In this document: positions 36,840 to 52,179 of the stretch, one piece after another | How positions within the stretch are numbered: the first letter of the stretch is position 1 | How the letters are laid out: each line of letters starts with the position of its first letter | NCBI GenBank assembly: GCA_022827095.1 | Contig: JAJDTP010000013.1 | Span: forward strand, 1 to 62,472 | Length of the DNA stretch: 62,472 nucleotides | Source of the DNA: Dehalococcoidia bacterium | GTDB taxonomy: Bacteria; Chloroflexota; Dehalococcoidia; Lucifugimonadales; UBA3495 | Direction: 5' to 3' | Made by a program: the position numbers and the translations under genes | The notes under the pieces: model-generated | Told to the model about the DNA's origin: nothing | Seen by the model: the letters and a program-made list of their open reading frames with translations, nothing else | Database searches by the model: none

Positions 36840-37160
36840 GGGTTCACCTGCTGTAGCGGGCCGGCAAGCCCGGAGTGTCGTCATCTTACCCGCCGATGGT
36901 TGCGGCGGCAACCGGCGGCAGGAGTCGCGTATCCGTGGGACGCCGCGGTCACGGCGAACGGCGGGAACTTACGTCGCGAGCGCAACCGCAGTCTGCTCCG
37001 CCGTTCACCCATGCCAACAACCGTGGTTCGCCGGAACGTATCGCTGGCCTGTAAACCGTGTTCGACAACTCATGCTGATCTTGTATCCATGACATACGCT
37101 CTGATAGTCTCAAGTGCGTGGCAATAATGGATATGCTGAATGCCACTCGGAGGATTGACA
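36840..37160. promoter_or_regulatory. Divergent promoter region
   Basis: Between the leftward cupins and the rightward methyltransferase. No perfect inverted repeat or consensus promoter stands out. No gene is supported. Confidence 0.3.
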
Positions 37161-37982
37161 ATGCCGGACCCAACTGCGCCGGGCCCTGAATACACCATGG
37201 GGTACAGTCCAGAGTTTCTACAACTGCTGGACCGGCGCAACGCGGACACGCACGCCGCCTATCTATTACCGCACCTGCGTTCCGGGATGCGCTTGCTGGA
37301 TTTTGGCTGCGGGCCCGGCACGTTAACCGTCGGGTTGGCGGCAGCGGTGCATCCTGGCGAAGTCCACGGGATTGACATGGAGGAGAGCCAGATCGAAATG
37401 GCCCGCGCTGCCGCCGTAGCCGGCGGGCACGGCAATGCAACCTTCCATGTCGGGAACGTGTACGAGTTGCCTTTTGAGGATGACTATTTCGACGTGGCCC
37501 ATTGCCACACGGTTTTGACGCACGTACCCGACACTGACGCGGCGCTGCGCGAAGTAAAAAGAGTGTTGAAACCGGGCGGCATCGTCGGGAGTCGCGAGCT
37601 GATTGTCTCGTCTTCGTTTTCTGAACCGGCCGGCGAACACTTCCCGGAAGCCTGGGCCACGTTCGCCCGGCTGCTGACGGCCAATGGCGGCCACCCCGAA
37701 ATGGGCAAGGAGCTGAAACGCCGGCTCCTGAAAGCCGGTTTTATCGACATCCGCGCCACCGGGTCGTTCGACTACTTCAGCTCCGCCGACGACGTTGCCT
37801 TCCTTTACGCTTTCATCGTGGACTGGTTCTTCATGCCCCGGGTGATAGCCGCGGCTACTCAATACGGACTGGCCACGCACGAACAGTTCGACCAGTGGCG
37901 GATGGAGATGGACGAATGGAAGGAGATGGCGGGGGCGGTAGGGGGTTTGGCCTTCGGTGAAGCCATTGGCGTCAAGCCCTGA
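37161..37982 (+). CDS. Class I SAM methyltransferase, UbiE-like
   Basis: 273 aa. RLLDFGCGPGTLTVGLA is motif I, VHGIDMEESQIEMA the acidic strand, FDVAHCHTVLTHVPDTDAA motif IV and VLKPGGIVGSRE the post-motif. CGGAGG seven bases before the ATG at 37161 decides the start over the upstream ATG at 37140. C-terminus (DQWRMEMDEWKEMAGAVGG) is typical of the Methyltransf_11 type. Substrate unknown. Confidence 0.87.
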   Translation: MPDPTAPGPEYTMGYSPEFLQLLDRRNADTHAAYLLPHLRSGMRLLDFGCGPGTLTVGLAAAVHPGEVHGIDMEESQIEMARAAAVAGGHGNATFHVGNVYELPFEDDYFDVAHCHTVLTHVPDTDAALREVKRVLKPGGIVGSRELIVSSSFSEPAGEHFPEAWATFARLLTANGGHPEMGKELKRRLLKAGFIDIRATGSFDYFSSADDVAFLYAFIVDWFFMPRVIAAATQYGLATHEQFDQWRMEMDEWKEMAGAVGGLAFGEAIGVKP

Positions 37983-38046
37983 ATGGCGCAGATCTCGAGG
38001 ATAAACGACTCGGACCGGTGTAACTGTTCAGAGTTGCGGGGAAAGG

Positions 38047-38154
38047 GTCATTGCGAGCGCAGCGCGGCAATCTCGTTGGCGTAGGGAAGTCCTTTGGGGC
38101 AGACGTTGCTGCTACGGTGCCGAGATTGCCACGGCGCAAGCGCCTCGCAATGAC
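38047..38154. repeat. GTCATTGCGAG hairpin repeat, standalone copy
   Basis: Arms GTCATTGCGAGCGCAGCG and the complement of CGCCTCGCAATGAC enclose a different centre. Same family as 11016 and the cores of the 136-bp elements, but without the GTACCCAGTT ends. Lies between a methyltransferase gene and tmRNA. Confidence 0.75.
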
Positions 38155-38264
38155 AACCTTCTGAAGTCTGAACTGTTGCGGACCGGTCACGGCATTTGCT
38201 CGCATGCGTTGTTAATGATACTGTAAATGATAGCGTTACCGTGCATGGTGACGCTGCTTTGAAT

Positions 38265-38620
38265 GGGGACGCGTAGGTTCGACAGGAGCGGTTTCTGACG
38301 GATTGCAGGCCGAGGTTGCTGCTGCCCTCGTAAAAACAGTGGCGAAAAAGTAACTGGCGAACGTGAATTCGCTCTAGCCGCCTAAACGCGGCTACGTCTG
38401 CCACCAGTAGGTCCGGAAGCCGGGAAGCGGACGTACAATAATTCCGGGATGCTACCCCAGGGACGCCGATACTCGGGGCCATAGACTTTATCGGCTGGCG
38501 GTTGACGAATCCCGTCGGCGGGAGTCCTCAGCAGCGAGACCAAATCGCCGAACACGCTTGTAGCATATCCGATCAGGGAAGTTTCTGGACGGGGAGTGCG
38601 ACTCTCCCCCGTCTCCACCA
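38265..38620 (+). ncRNA. ssrA: tmRNA, tag GEREFALAA
   Basis: The 5' end GGGGACG pairs with CGTCTCC before the encoded ACCA 3' end, and GTAGGTTCGACAGG is the conserved tmRNA start. The T-arm is GGGAG-TGCGACT-CTCCC. After AGTAACT the resume codon GGC (38356) opens a tag of GGC-GAA-CGT-GAA-TTC-GCT-CTA-GCC-GCC-TAA, that is GEREFALAA, followed by a stem (AGCCGC...GCGGCT region). It rescues stalled ribosomes with SmpB and marks proteins for proteolysis. The GERE start recalls the Dehalococcoides tag. Length 356 nt, normal. Confidence 0.95.
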
Positions 38621-39080
38621 TTCCTTGAAAACGCACTTTCCGGGCTGGCCCAACGCTTCAGGCCTTCAAGTTAATCAGGCTTGCCGGCGCCGGGACTGTG
38701 GGGGCCGGCCCGAAATCGACACGACGGGGGCATACAGACGGCCCCACCAGCCGCCCGTCCTTATTGCTTGCCGTTATTCCCGCGCCCAAACTGTCTTCCG
38801 TGCACCGACATCTGCAAACGCGGCGCTCGTATCATTCAGCGGGACACACGAGATGCGAAAACCCGCGACAGTGCGTATGGCAGTCCCTCGACGCACTTGC
38901 TGGGCAGAACTCGCTCCATATGCCGCTTTCGTTTCCGCCTTCGGGCTGGGGCGTAATGAGCAGTTAACGCGCGGCGGACGGCACAGATAGGACAGTACCC
39001 ACACGGCGCGGCCGTTTATCCCGTGGTTGGGTGGCCGGCTTCTGCTAGTCAGTGGCCAGGCGCGGCTAGTCCGCCTTGGA
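38621..39080. other. Stretch after tmRNA without a clear gene
   Basis: tmRNA 3' ends are frequent integration sites, so a remnant might be expected here, but no integrase, repeat of the tmRNA end or coding frame with a ribosome binding site is seen. A frame on the plus strand (38502-38990) overlaps tmRNA and has no coding character. Confidence 0.4.
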
Positions 39081-40214
39081 TCAGGCTTCCTCGCCTCCAC
39101 GGACGAATGGAAGATGATCTGAGATATCGTTTTCAGTCCGAAAAGGGCCCCAATCGCGCGGGATGTTGAGCAAACGGTCCTCCAGATCGGCTACGCTGCT
39201 CTGGCCGCAGTAAGCCATGGCACGGTTGAACTCCTCGCGGAGGATTTCAAGCATGTGATGCACCCCCTCCGCCCCGTTCACCGCAAGGCCCCAGTAGAGC
39301 GGCCGTCCGATAGCGACCGCGGTGGCCCCCAACGCCAGCGCTTTCAGCACGTCGCTGCCGCGCCGCACGCCCGAATCGACGTAGACCTCCACACGTCCCT
39401 GCGTGGCGGCGACGATTTCCGGCACCATTTCAATGCTGGACATGGTGTCGTCAAACCGGCGTCCGCCGTGGGTGGAAACCTGGATAGCATCCACGCCGTG
39501 CTCCACGGCCAAGCGGGCGTCTTCAGCGACGCGAAGTCCCTTCAACACCAGCGGCAGATCGGTCAGGCTCCGCAGCCATTCCAAATCGCGCCACATGATG
39601 GGCGGCGATTGCGGCATTTCCCAGTCCCGCGCTTCGCCCGTCGCGGCAATGCGGGCCTGTTGCTCACGGAAGTTGCCGTATTCGCCCGGCCTCTCGTAGC
39701 GATTCCGGATATCCCGTTCCTTGGGAGTGGGAAAGGGCGCGTCGATAGTGACCACGATGGCTTTGAAACCGGCCGCCTCGGCGCGCTTCACCAGGTTCTC
39801 CGTGAGGTCATAACCACGATGGGAGAGCTGGAACCACAGCGGTCCGGTTGCCGCCTCGGCGATTTCCTCCATGCTGCAATTGGAAGAGGTGCTGCACATC
39901 ATGAGGGTTCCCGACATTCCCGCCCCGCGTACGGTGGCCCGTTCCGCTTCAGGGTGGGCGTTGAGGTGCGCGTCGGTGGGCGCGATCATCACCGGGAAAC
40001 TGATATCGGTTCCCAGCACGGTGGTCGCTGTCTTGCGTTCCGTGGTATCGCGGAGAAATCGGGGCCTCAAGGTCAACGCCTCAAAAGCGGCGCGGTTTCG
40101 CGCCGTGGTCCTCTCATCCATCGCGCCGGCTTCTACGAATACCCAATTATTATGGGGCAGAACATGCTTGGCGCGCGCCTCGTAGTCGTAGAGGCTGATC
40201 GGGTCCAGTCGCAT
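39081..40214 (-). CDS. FMN-dependent alpha-hydroxy-acid oxidase
   Basis: 377 aa. ISLYDYEARAKHVLP at the N-terminus, FPVMIAPTDAH, FKAIVVTIDAPFPTPKERDIRN, LPLVLKGL (FMN-binding Lys) and the catalytic His in STHGGRRFD; a VYVDSGVRRGSDVLKALALGA phosphate site follows. It oxidises an L-2-hydroxy acid such as lactate, glycolate or mandelate. Two usual residues differ: Asn before the catalytic His is Thr, and Tyr of FQLY is Ser. GGAG precedes ATG 40214; the frame extends 41 codons without support. Confidence 0.88.
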   Translation of the reverse strand: MRLDPISLYDYEARAKHVLPHNNWVFVEAGAMDERTTARNRAAFEALTLRPRFLRDTTERKTATTVLGTDISFPVMIAPTDAHLNAHPEAERATVRGAGMSGTLMMCSTSSNCSMEEIAEAATGPLWFQLSHRGYDLTENLVKRAEAAGFKAIVVTIDAPFPTPKERDIRNRYERPGEYGNFREQQARIAATGEARDWEMPQSPPIMWRDLEWLRSLTDLPLVLKGLRVAEDARLAVEHGVDAIQVSTHGGRRFDDTMSSIEMVPEIVAATQGRVEVYVDSGVRRGSDVLKALALGATAVAIGRPLYWGLAVNGAEGVHHMLEILREEFNRAMAYCGQSSVADLEDRLLNIPRDWGPFRTENDISDHLPFVRGGEEA

Positions 40215-40505
40215 GGTGGGGCTCCAGGATCTCGCCAGCACAACCGGGTCATGCTGGCGGAGCAACTTGCATCGCCGGTGACGGAAAATGAAAGCCGGCG
40301 AATGCGGAACGGTAGCATGTCCCTCGACGGCTTTCAATCCGCGACATTTGATTGCCCTGGCTTTGGCGCCTCATTCCGGCGATGGCGTCTGTGCTCTCGA
40401 ACCCAACAATTCGACATTCACGGCGCCCAAAACGATCTATACGACATCCAGCGATTCAATCCTGGTGAGTTCCGGTATCGTTGCCGCGGCCAGTCTCAGG
40501 GTCAG

Positions 40506-40877
40506 CTAACGAAACGCCGGGAACAGCTCCACTACCTCCGCACGCGTCATTTCCGGACGGCCGTCACTCCCGTACCCCTTCAGATGGGTGCGAGTTTCCG
40601 AGTGGCAATCTGAGCATTCTGCGTCGTGCAACTCTACGCCGGCGGGCGCGCGACCGTTTGGAAGCGAATACGCCATTGGGGCGGGAAATGTAACAACCCG
40701 AGTGGCGCAACTGGCTAATCCGGCAACAACGGACCGGAGACCTGCACAAATGGATTTGGGAGGCGAACTGGCACTAAGCGCGCGAGCAGTTGGCTGACTA
40801 CTCTTCGTGGATTCGCTAGTCGAGCCAGAGTTCCAAACCGATGATATGGCAACCCCCAATTCCAGGATTTGCTCCAA
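40506..40877 (-). CDS. Possible small c-type haem protein or relic
   Basis: The last 50 codons are of interest: APAGVELHDAECSDCHSETR with a CxxCH haem-binding motif, then MTRAEVVELFPAF and stop. Upstream, LRSVVAGLASCATRVVTFPAP could be the end of a signal peptide. The listed start is only the longest possible; no ribosome binding site is seen. It may be the remains of a cytochrome or a small periplasmic haem protein. Confidence 0.35.
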   Translation of the reverse strand: MEQILELGVAISSVWNSGSTSESTKSSQPTARALSASSPPKSICAGLRSVVAGLASCATRVVTFPAPMAYSLPNGRAPAGVELHDAECSDCHSETRTHLKGYGSDGRPEMTRAEVVELFPAFR

Positions 40878-41080
40878 TGACTTTCCGCCGTGGCTCTAAT
40901 CTCATCATGCAGTATGTCAACACTTAATCTCCACATAATCCAAGTAGATCGGTCCACTCTATCAGGGCGACCCGTGGCGTTGATGTGAGCCTGGAACTAG
41001 CGTTGCTGCCCTGGAGTGTGCCGCCTAGATCACGCTCCTTATTTCGACCCTGACCATCCTGTGCCGGACGACGATCTGAA
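40878..41080. other. Intergenic, no gene seen
   Basis: No supported feature; lower GC than the neighbours. With the two relics that follow it forms a decayed stretch of about 1 kb. Confidence 0.3.
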
Positions 41081-41263
41081 GTGGGCCGCGAAAGAAATCC
41101 GATCAGTGCCGGCCGCCGGACCGCCCGGGTTTTGCGCTGGTACTGGCAAACACAGGCCGGTTACGTGGCCGCGATGGGTTTGGTCGACCATGAGCGTTTC
41201 GTCATGGTCGGGGATCATTGCCCGCGCTACGGACCAGCCAATCGATATGTTGCAAATCGGTAA
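41081..41263 (+). pseudogene. Alpha/beta-hydrolase scrap
   Basis: GYVAAMGLVDHERFVMVGDH followed by CPRYGPANRYVAN has the spacing of the dehalogenase-type elbow D-VxxMxxLGHERFxVVGHDRG-RVAHRxA. Only this elbow remains, with the nucleophile region altered and neighbouring pieces in another frame (41016-41270). A degenerate copy of a haloacetate-dehalogenase-like gene is the likeliest reading. Confidence 0.35.
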
Positions 41264-41310
41264 AGGGTGATTTGACCAATTAGTATGTGGCCATTAAAAT
41301 AATATCAATG

Positions 41311-41340
41311 TTGACACGACATCCGTCATTGCGCCATACT
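41311..41340 (+). promoter_or_regulatory. Sigma-70-type promoter candidate
   Basis: TTGACA and CATACT are separated by 18 bases in an AT-rich patch. It points toward the sigma-factor relic. Perfect -35, moderate -10. Confidence 0.4.
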
Positions 41341-41490
41341 GAACTGGGACCGGTGTCGCGCAGCACAGCGCAATCCTGTGCGCGTTGCCATCACGGCATT
41401 GTGGGGGTGCCGCGGGCGATGACGGGCCCGGGTCAGCAACTCAGCCGCCAGCACTAAACCAATCGGAAGCCCGGGTCGGGCGGCCACTTC

Positions 41491-41951
41491 AGGCACGCCG
41501 CGATTCAGCAGAAGCGGCGCCTGGTGCAGGAATTGGGTCGGGATCCCACCGAGGCCGAACTGGGCGTGTCGCTGTACATGACCCGCGATCAATTGGCCTA
41601 CACCCGCCGGGTAGCCCAGGACACGGTCTCGCTCGACAAGCCGGTCGGCGAAGAAGGCGATGGTTCGATGTGGGATCTGATCCGTGACCGCAGCGCCCCG
41701 CCCCTGGATGAAACCGTAGCAGCGAACCTCTTGTGGGAACACCTGGGGTGCGCCCTGGACACCCTTGACGAGCGAGAGAAACGAGTGTTGCGGATGCGCT
41801 ACGGCCTGGATGACGGCAACCCCGCACGCTGGGCGAGATCGGAAAGGTGTTCGGTTTGACCCGGGAGCGGAAACGTCAGATTGAGGGCAAGGCGATCCGG
41901 AAGTTGCGCGAGGATGGCCAGGGAGAGAGGCTCCGGCATTTCCTGGGATAA
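41491..41951 (+). pseudogene. RpoD-family sigma factor relic (regions 3-4)
   Basis: The frame reads [58 protein letters not shown], i.e. sigma region 3 and the first helices of region 4. At about 41823 (GGCAACCCCGCACG) one base is missing; the continuation [28 protein letters not shown] is the region 4.2 helix-turn-helix in the next frame. Regions 1-2 are absent. A degraded copy of a primary-type sigma factor. A working copy must lie elsewhere. Confidence 0.75.
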
Positions 41952-42051
41952 CCAGCGGAAATCGCCTCGCGACAGCGCGGGCCCCGGTCCGGCGGCCGCA
42001 AGCGTTCCGCTGTCGGACGTAGCTGGACTCGGTCAAGCAAAGGAGCAATCA

Positions 42052-42954
42052 ATGAAATGCGTCGTGACCGGTGGGTGCGGGTTCATTGGGAAGCACCTGG
42101 TTGACCGATTGGTACGCAACGGCCATCGGGTGACCGTGCTGGACGATCTATCAACCGGCAGCCTGGAGCGTCTCAATCCATCCGCGGAGCCGTTGTATTG
42201 CTCGGTGACGGACGCGGACACGCTGGTAGCCGCGACCGATGGAGCCGATGTCGTGTTCCATACGGCGGCCTGGGCTCGCATCGAGCGGTCTGTGGCAGAT
42301 CCGGTGGGCACTCACGCGGTCAACGTAACCGGTACATTGAACGTGTTGCGGGCCGCCCACCTGAACGGCGTCTCCCGCGTGATCAACTCGTCGTCTTCCA
42401 GCGTTTACGGCGACCAGCCCACGCATCTGATGCGTGAGGACATGGCGCCCAAGCCCAAGTCGCCCTACGCCCTGCAGAAATTGATGGGCGAGCAGTACGC
42501 CGAATTATTCGCCGGGTTGTTCGGTATGAGCATAGTATCGCTGCGCTACTTCAACGTTTACGGCCCGGGCCAGCCATCGGACGGTCAGTACGCGTTGGTA
42601 ATTCCCCGTTTCCTGCGGATGCGGCGGGAAGGCAACCCCCTCACCGTGTACGGCGATGGGGCGCAGACCCGCTCCTATACCCACGTATCCGATGTGGTGG
42701 AGGCCAACCTGCTGGCCGCTGTCGCCGACCTGCCGGTCGGTCAACACATCGCTCTGAATATCGGGACCGGACAGGAAACCTCGGTGAACGACATAGCGGC
42801 CGCCATCGGCGGACCTGTTCAACACATCGTACCGAATCCCCGGCGGGAGTTTGAAGAAGCGCGCAAGGCAGCCGACTACTCACTCGCCAGGTCGCTCATT
42901 CGGTGGGAGCCCCGAGTCACGTTTGCCGACGGCATTAAGGCCCTTCTGCAATAG
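42052..42954 (+). CDS. NAD-dependent epimerase/dehydratase, UDP-glucose 4-epimerase-like
   Basis: 300 aa extended SDR. TGGCGFIGKHL binds NAD, VLDDLSTG follows the second strand, and catalytic residues lie in INSSSSSVYGD and PYALQKLMGEQY (YxxxK); RYFNVYGPGQP is the sugar-nucleotide signature. AAAGGAG fixes ATG 42052. Its last 75 bases overlap the 3' end of a convergent membrane glycosyltransferase gene. Probably supplies a nucleotide sugar for envelope glycosylation. Confidence 0.88.
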   Translation: MKCVVTGGCGFIGKHLVDRLVRNGHRVTVLDDLSTGSLERLNPSAEPLYCSVTDADTLVAATDGADVVFHTAAWARIERSVADPVGTHAVNVTGTLNVLRAAHLNGVSRVINSSSSSVYGDQPTHLMREDMAPKPKSPYALQKLMGEQYAELFAGLFGMSIVSLRYFNVYGPGQPSDGQYALVIPRFLRMRREGNPLTVYGDGAQTRSYTHVSDVVEANLLAAVADLPVGQHIALNIGTGQETSVNDIAAAIGGPVQHIVPNPRREFEEARKAADYSLARSLIRWEPRVTFADGIKALLQ

Positions 42955-44361
42955 CCGACGGCATCCGCCGGAGGATTCCGGCCACGAGACCGCCGCGACA
43001 GCGACGACGAACGCTGCCCACCAGGCGTAGGTCAGCTGCCAGGTTTCGGCCGTCCACAGGGTGTAGATCGGGAACAGCCCGGCAACTGCCTGGAACGGTA
43101 CGAACGTCATGTCGAAAGGGTCCACCGCTATGGTGACTTCCCCGACGTGCCCAGCGTGCGCCAGGCCGGCGGTGAACGTCAGGGTGCAGACGCCCAGCAG
43201 CGTGAGGAGCACGCGCATGGCCTTTGAGGCGCGCCCCGCCAGCACTGCCAACGGGACGACGAACAGCGGCAGGACGGTCAGCATCGTTCGACCGGGGAAC
43301 CACCAGCCCATCATGGTGATGGCGACGAAGGTCGCGATCAACAGTTGTATGACGATGAGCGCAAGCAGCAAACGCTGCTCCCAAGTGCGCATGGACAGCA
43401 ACGCCAGCGCCGGCGCCACCGCCAGCAGCAGCGGGGCCCAGCGACCCAGTCCAAAGCGCTGGTCCACGAATAGCCCCCAGAGCCGGTAGTAACGCTCGCT
43501 GAACCCTACGTGGCCGCCGAGGATTTGGGCGGTGTTCCAGTCGGTGTAAACCACATTGACGCCGTAGGGAGTCAGGCCACCAAAGACGTGCAGGTGGAAC
43601 CAGATAAACACGGCGGCCGAAGGGATGCCCGCCGCCAGCAGCGCAATCCGTCCGTGCCAATCAGTCCGGAGCAGAAAATAGCCGGCCACCGGCAGCGCCA
43701 ACGCAACGTACTTCGTGCCCAGCCAGCACATCGCGGTCAACGCAACGGCCAGGTACAGCGCGTCGTACCGACTTGGCTTATCCTTGCGCGTGGCGATGAG
43801 CAGAGCTGCGACAAGGGCCAGCGCAGCGGGAAACTCCGGGTAGATCTCCGTGGAGTAGATGAATGCCGTCGCGGTTAAGCCGACGCCCAGCGTCGCCGCC
43901 CAGCAGGTTGCCCGGAAGCCCGTGAGACGGTCGGCGAGTACGAAGGCCAGCGACATCGTGGCCGCGGCCACCGCCAGGAGTTGCACCTGAACGCCTTTCA
44001 GCCCGGCCAGTACGTACCCGGGGATGACCAGCGCGGAGAGCCCGGGATTGTGCGGGCTGAGCACCCTTCCGTCCGATGTGGGCGTCGATTGGTACCACAG
44101 GTCGTCGGGATGATCGAAGAATGACTTGTAGTACTCGGTCTCGTATTGATTTTGCAGGTCCAGATCCCCGTCGACCAGGAGGCTCTGCGTGGTCAGCAGG
44201 TAAAAGGGCTCGTCCCCGGTGATGGATGCACCCCGGCTGGCGCGAATGTCAATCGAGAATGTGTAGGCGACCGTGAGCAATAGGAAAAGAGCCGCCGCCC
44301 AAAGCAGCAGCTCCTTTTCCTTGGTAAATTGACGGATGTAGCGCGATGCGTCGCGGACCAT
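42880..44361 (-). CDS. GT-C-fold membrane glycosyltransferase-like protein
   Basis: 493 aa with about 11-12 membrane spans. The first outside loop bears RGASITGDEPFYLLTTQSLL, with the acidic pair used by GT39/GT83-type (PMT/ArnT) transferases taking sugar from a polyprenyl phosphate. ATG overlaps the stop of the iron-binding protein gene (TGATG), so it is the last gene of a four-gene leftward operon. Its lipid-linked donor could be made by the GT2 domain of the triple fusion at the head of the operon. Confidence 0.75.
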   Translation of the reverse strand: MVRDASRYIRQFTKEKELLLWAAALFLLLTVAYTFSIDIRASRGASITGDEPFYLLTTQSLLVDGDLDLQNQYETEYYKSFFDHPDDLWYQSTPTSDGRVLSPHNPGLSALVIPGYVLAGLKGVQVQLLAVAAATMSLAFVLADRLTGFRATCWAATLGVGLTATAFIYSTEIYPEFPAALALVAALLIATRKDKPSRYDALYLAVALTAMCWLGTKYVALALPVAGYFLLRTDWHGRIALLAAGIPSAAVFIWFHLHVFGGLTPYGVNVVYTDWNTAQILGGHVGFSERYYRLWGLFVDQRFGLGRWAPLLLAVAPALALLSMRTWEQRLLLALIVIQLLIATFVAITMMGWWFPGRTMLTVLPLFVVPLAVLAGRASKAMRVLLTLLGVCTLTFTAGLAHAGHVGEVTIAVDPFDMTFVPFQAVAGLFPIYTLWTAETWQLTYAWWAAFVVAVAAVSWPESSGGCRRLLQKGLNAVGKRDSGLPPNERPGE

Positions 44362-45569
44362 CACGGCAGCACTTCGGTCTCCCGCAACAGTTTGAGAGTG
44401 CCCTCCAGATCGCTGAGGTTGCCCAGATCAACATTGGGCGGGTCCAGGGACTCCATGGGTGGCAAGTCGCCCTCCGGCTCAACGCCGGCGGACACCGGAT
44501 ATTCCTTGATCTCCTGCGCGAAGTAGGTTTGGGCAGGTTCGCCGAGCAGGAAGTCAACGAATTCCTCGGCGATGTCCTTGTTCTCAGACGCGTCCAGTAT
44601 GCCCACGCCGGCCACCAGAACCAGCGCGCCCGGGTCGCCGTTGCCGATGTAGTGGTTCCGGGCACCGAACCCCTCGCCTTGTTCCTCCAGGAAACGTTCG
44701 AGGTAATAGTGGTTCACGAAGCCAACGTCCACCTCGCCGGCGGCAGTCGCCGTTACGGTGGTCACGTTGTTGGGATAGTCCACCGCGTCGTTGTCCCGCA
44801 TACTGGTCAACCAGTCGCGGGCCGCGTCTTCGCCGATGGTGAGCCGCAGGGCCGTAACAAACGCCTGGAAGGAGCCGTTGCGCGGCGCCCAGCCGACCCG
44901 TCCCCGCCACTCCGGCGCGGTGAAGTCGAGAATGGAAGGTGGGAGATCGTTCGCCGGGTCGATGGCCTCAGTGTTGTAGATGACGGTGCGCGCCCGGCCC
45001 GACGTTCCGACCCACAGACCGGCCGGGGAGCGGAACCGGGGGTCCACCTTGTCCAGCGTTTCCTGGGGAATCGGGGACAGCATCCCCGAGTTTGCCAGTA
45101 TGCCCAGTGAGCCGGGTTCCTGCATGAAGACGACGTCGGCCGGCGTGTTGCCGCCCTCTTCCAGGAGCGTGGCGGCGGTCGCCGCGCTGCCGGCGTACTT
45201 CACCCTGATGTCGATCCCAGTCTGCTCGCCGAATGCCAACAGCAAGGGATGCACCAGGGTCTGCGAACGCCCGGAATACACGGTGAGCGTACGGTCCCGG
45301 TCCTCGGCGGGGGCGAACGTGGGCGGCACCCAGGTTGCCATCGGGCTGACCCCTGCCGCTGGGACGGTTGGGACGGCCGGCAGACTGGCGGCCGCCGGCG
45401 CTGACGCTGAGGCAGAAGATGGGGCCGCCGTTGGGTTGACCGCCGTCGGCGCCGACGGGGCGACGGGGGACGGTTGAGCGCCCCCGCCGCAGGCCAGCGC
45501 CAGCGCCACCAGCAGCAAACCGGCCGGCAACCAGAAAGACCTGATGCATCGTCGAGATAGACTCTTCAT
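44361..45569 (-). CDS. Iron(III) ABC-type substrate-binding lipoprotein, FbpA-like
   Basis: 402 aa. Signal peptide with lipobox LALAC (Cys about 27), a 60-residue Ala/Pro/Ser linker, then the binding-protein fold: RTLTVYSGRSQTLVHPLLLA, VVFMQEPGSLGILA, LWVGTSGRARTVIYN, and the Tyr-Tyr iron ligands in VGFVNHYYLERFLEE as in FbpA/FutA. No permease or ATPase gene is in the window. It follows the FEA1-like lipoprotein by 37 bases. Confidence 0.87.
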   Translation of the reverse strand: MKSLSRRCIRSFWLPAGLLLVALALACGGGAQPSPVAPSAPTAVNPTAAPSSASASAPAAASLPAVPTVPAAGVSPMATWVPPTFAPAEDRDRTLTVYSGRSQTLVHPLLLAFGEQTGIDIRVKYAGSAATAATLLEEGGNTPADVVFMQEPGSLGILANSGMLSPIPQETLDKVDPRFRSPAGLWVGTSGRARTVIYNTEAIDPANDLPPSILDFTAPEWRGRVGWAPRNGSFQAFVTALRLTIGEDAARDWLTSMRDNDAVDYPNNVTTVTATAAGEVDVGFVNHYYLERFLEEQGEGFGARNHYIGNGDPGALVLVAGVGILDASENKDIAEEFVDFLLGEPAQTYFAQEIKEYPVSAGVEPEGDLPPMESLDPPNVDLGNLSDLEGTLKLLRETEVLP

Positions 45570-45606
45570 GCTTTGGTTCTCCTATGTTGGGCTGGCGAGT
45601 CTATCA

Positions 45607-51473
<5,867 letters not shown>

Positions 51474-52179
51474 GATCTGCCATGCCCCTTTTGGATCCAG
51501 AGTTGAAGAATTCCATTCGCTTTCTTGGTAATCAATGCGGCCTTGCCGGGAGGAGGGATCCGACAAGGCCGGGTGCCGGGGAGGGGCGATTTACCGGAGG
51601 ATCACTGCCGCTATAGCAACCCACCGATGTTTTTCGATTTTTACTGCCACCAAGGGTTGGGACGTGTGCATGGCGGCGTTAATTTAGTGTCCACTAACTC
51701 TTTTGTCAATACCCTACGCATTCAGGTTTTTGTCGTCCCTTTTGATACCGGTCTAAGCACACGTTCGGACCATGCCACGCTGGTTCACGCTTAGATTCTG
51801 AATCTCGACCGGTATCTGCGCGATCAAACTCGCTAGCGGTCCGGGCGTGTACCGACTCAGCGGGCCTGGGAGCGTTCGTCCAACCCGCACACGTGGATCT
51901 GCGGGGCTACCCACACCGCGGGGCGGGCTAAGCAGCCGGCCCCGCTAGCGTCGGTTCATGCTCGCCAAGTTCGGCTTTTGGTATATGACCGGCTAAAACC
52001 AGATCAACATGGACGATAAGCGTCGGCATGCGTGGCCAGGTAATCTTGTGGAAGGTTCTCTTGACACATAGAATAACTATATGCACAATACCGAATGCCG
52101 TTAGCGTGATCGATTGATTGCGTAGCAACGGTTTTTCGGTAGAACGGTGAACATTCAGATCAATCTGGGGGAAATCCAA
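51474..52179. promoter_or_regulatory. Divergent control region of the iron/envelope locus
   Basis: 706 bases without a gene, AT-richer near both ends. On the plus strand TTGACA (52061-52066) and CACAAT (52084-52089) with a 17-base gap form a promoter candidate for the imelysin operon. No classical Fur box (GATAATGATAATCATTATC) is seen. The leftward promoter is not obvious; the runs around 51690-51750 are the best AT-rich candidate. Confidence 0.45.

Noticed and set aside
38502-38990. 162-codon rightward frame
   Set aside because: Begins inside tmRNA, has no ribosome binding site and no recognisable domain.
38621-39080. Integrated element at the tmRNA 3' end
   Set aside because: No integrase gene and no second copy of the tmRNA end in the window.
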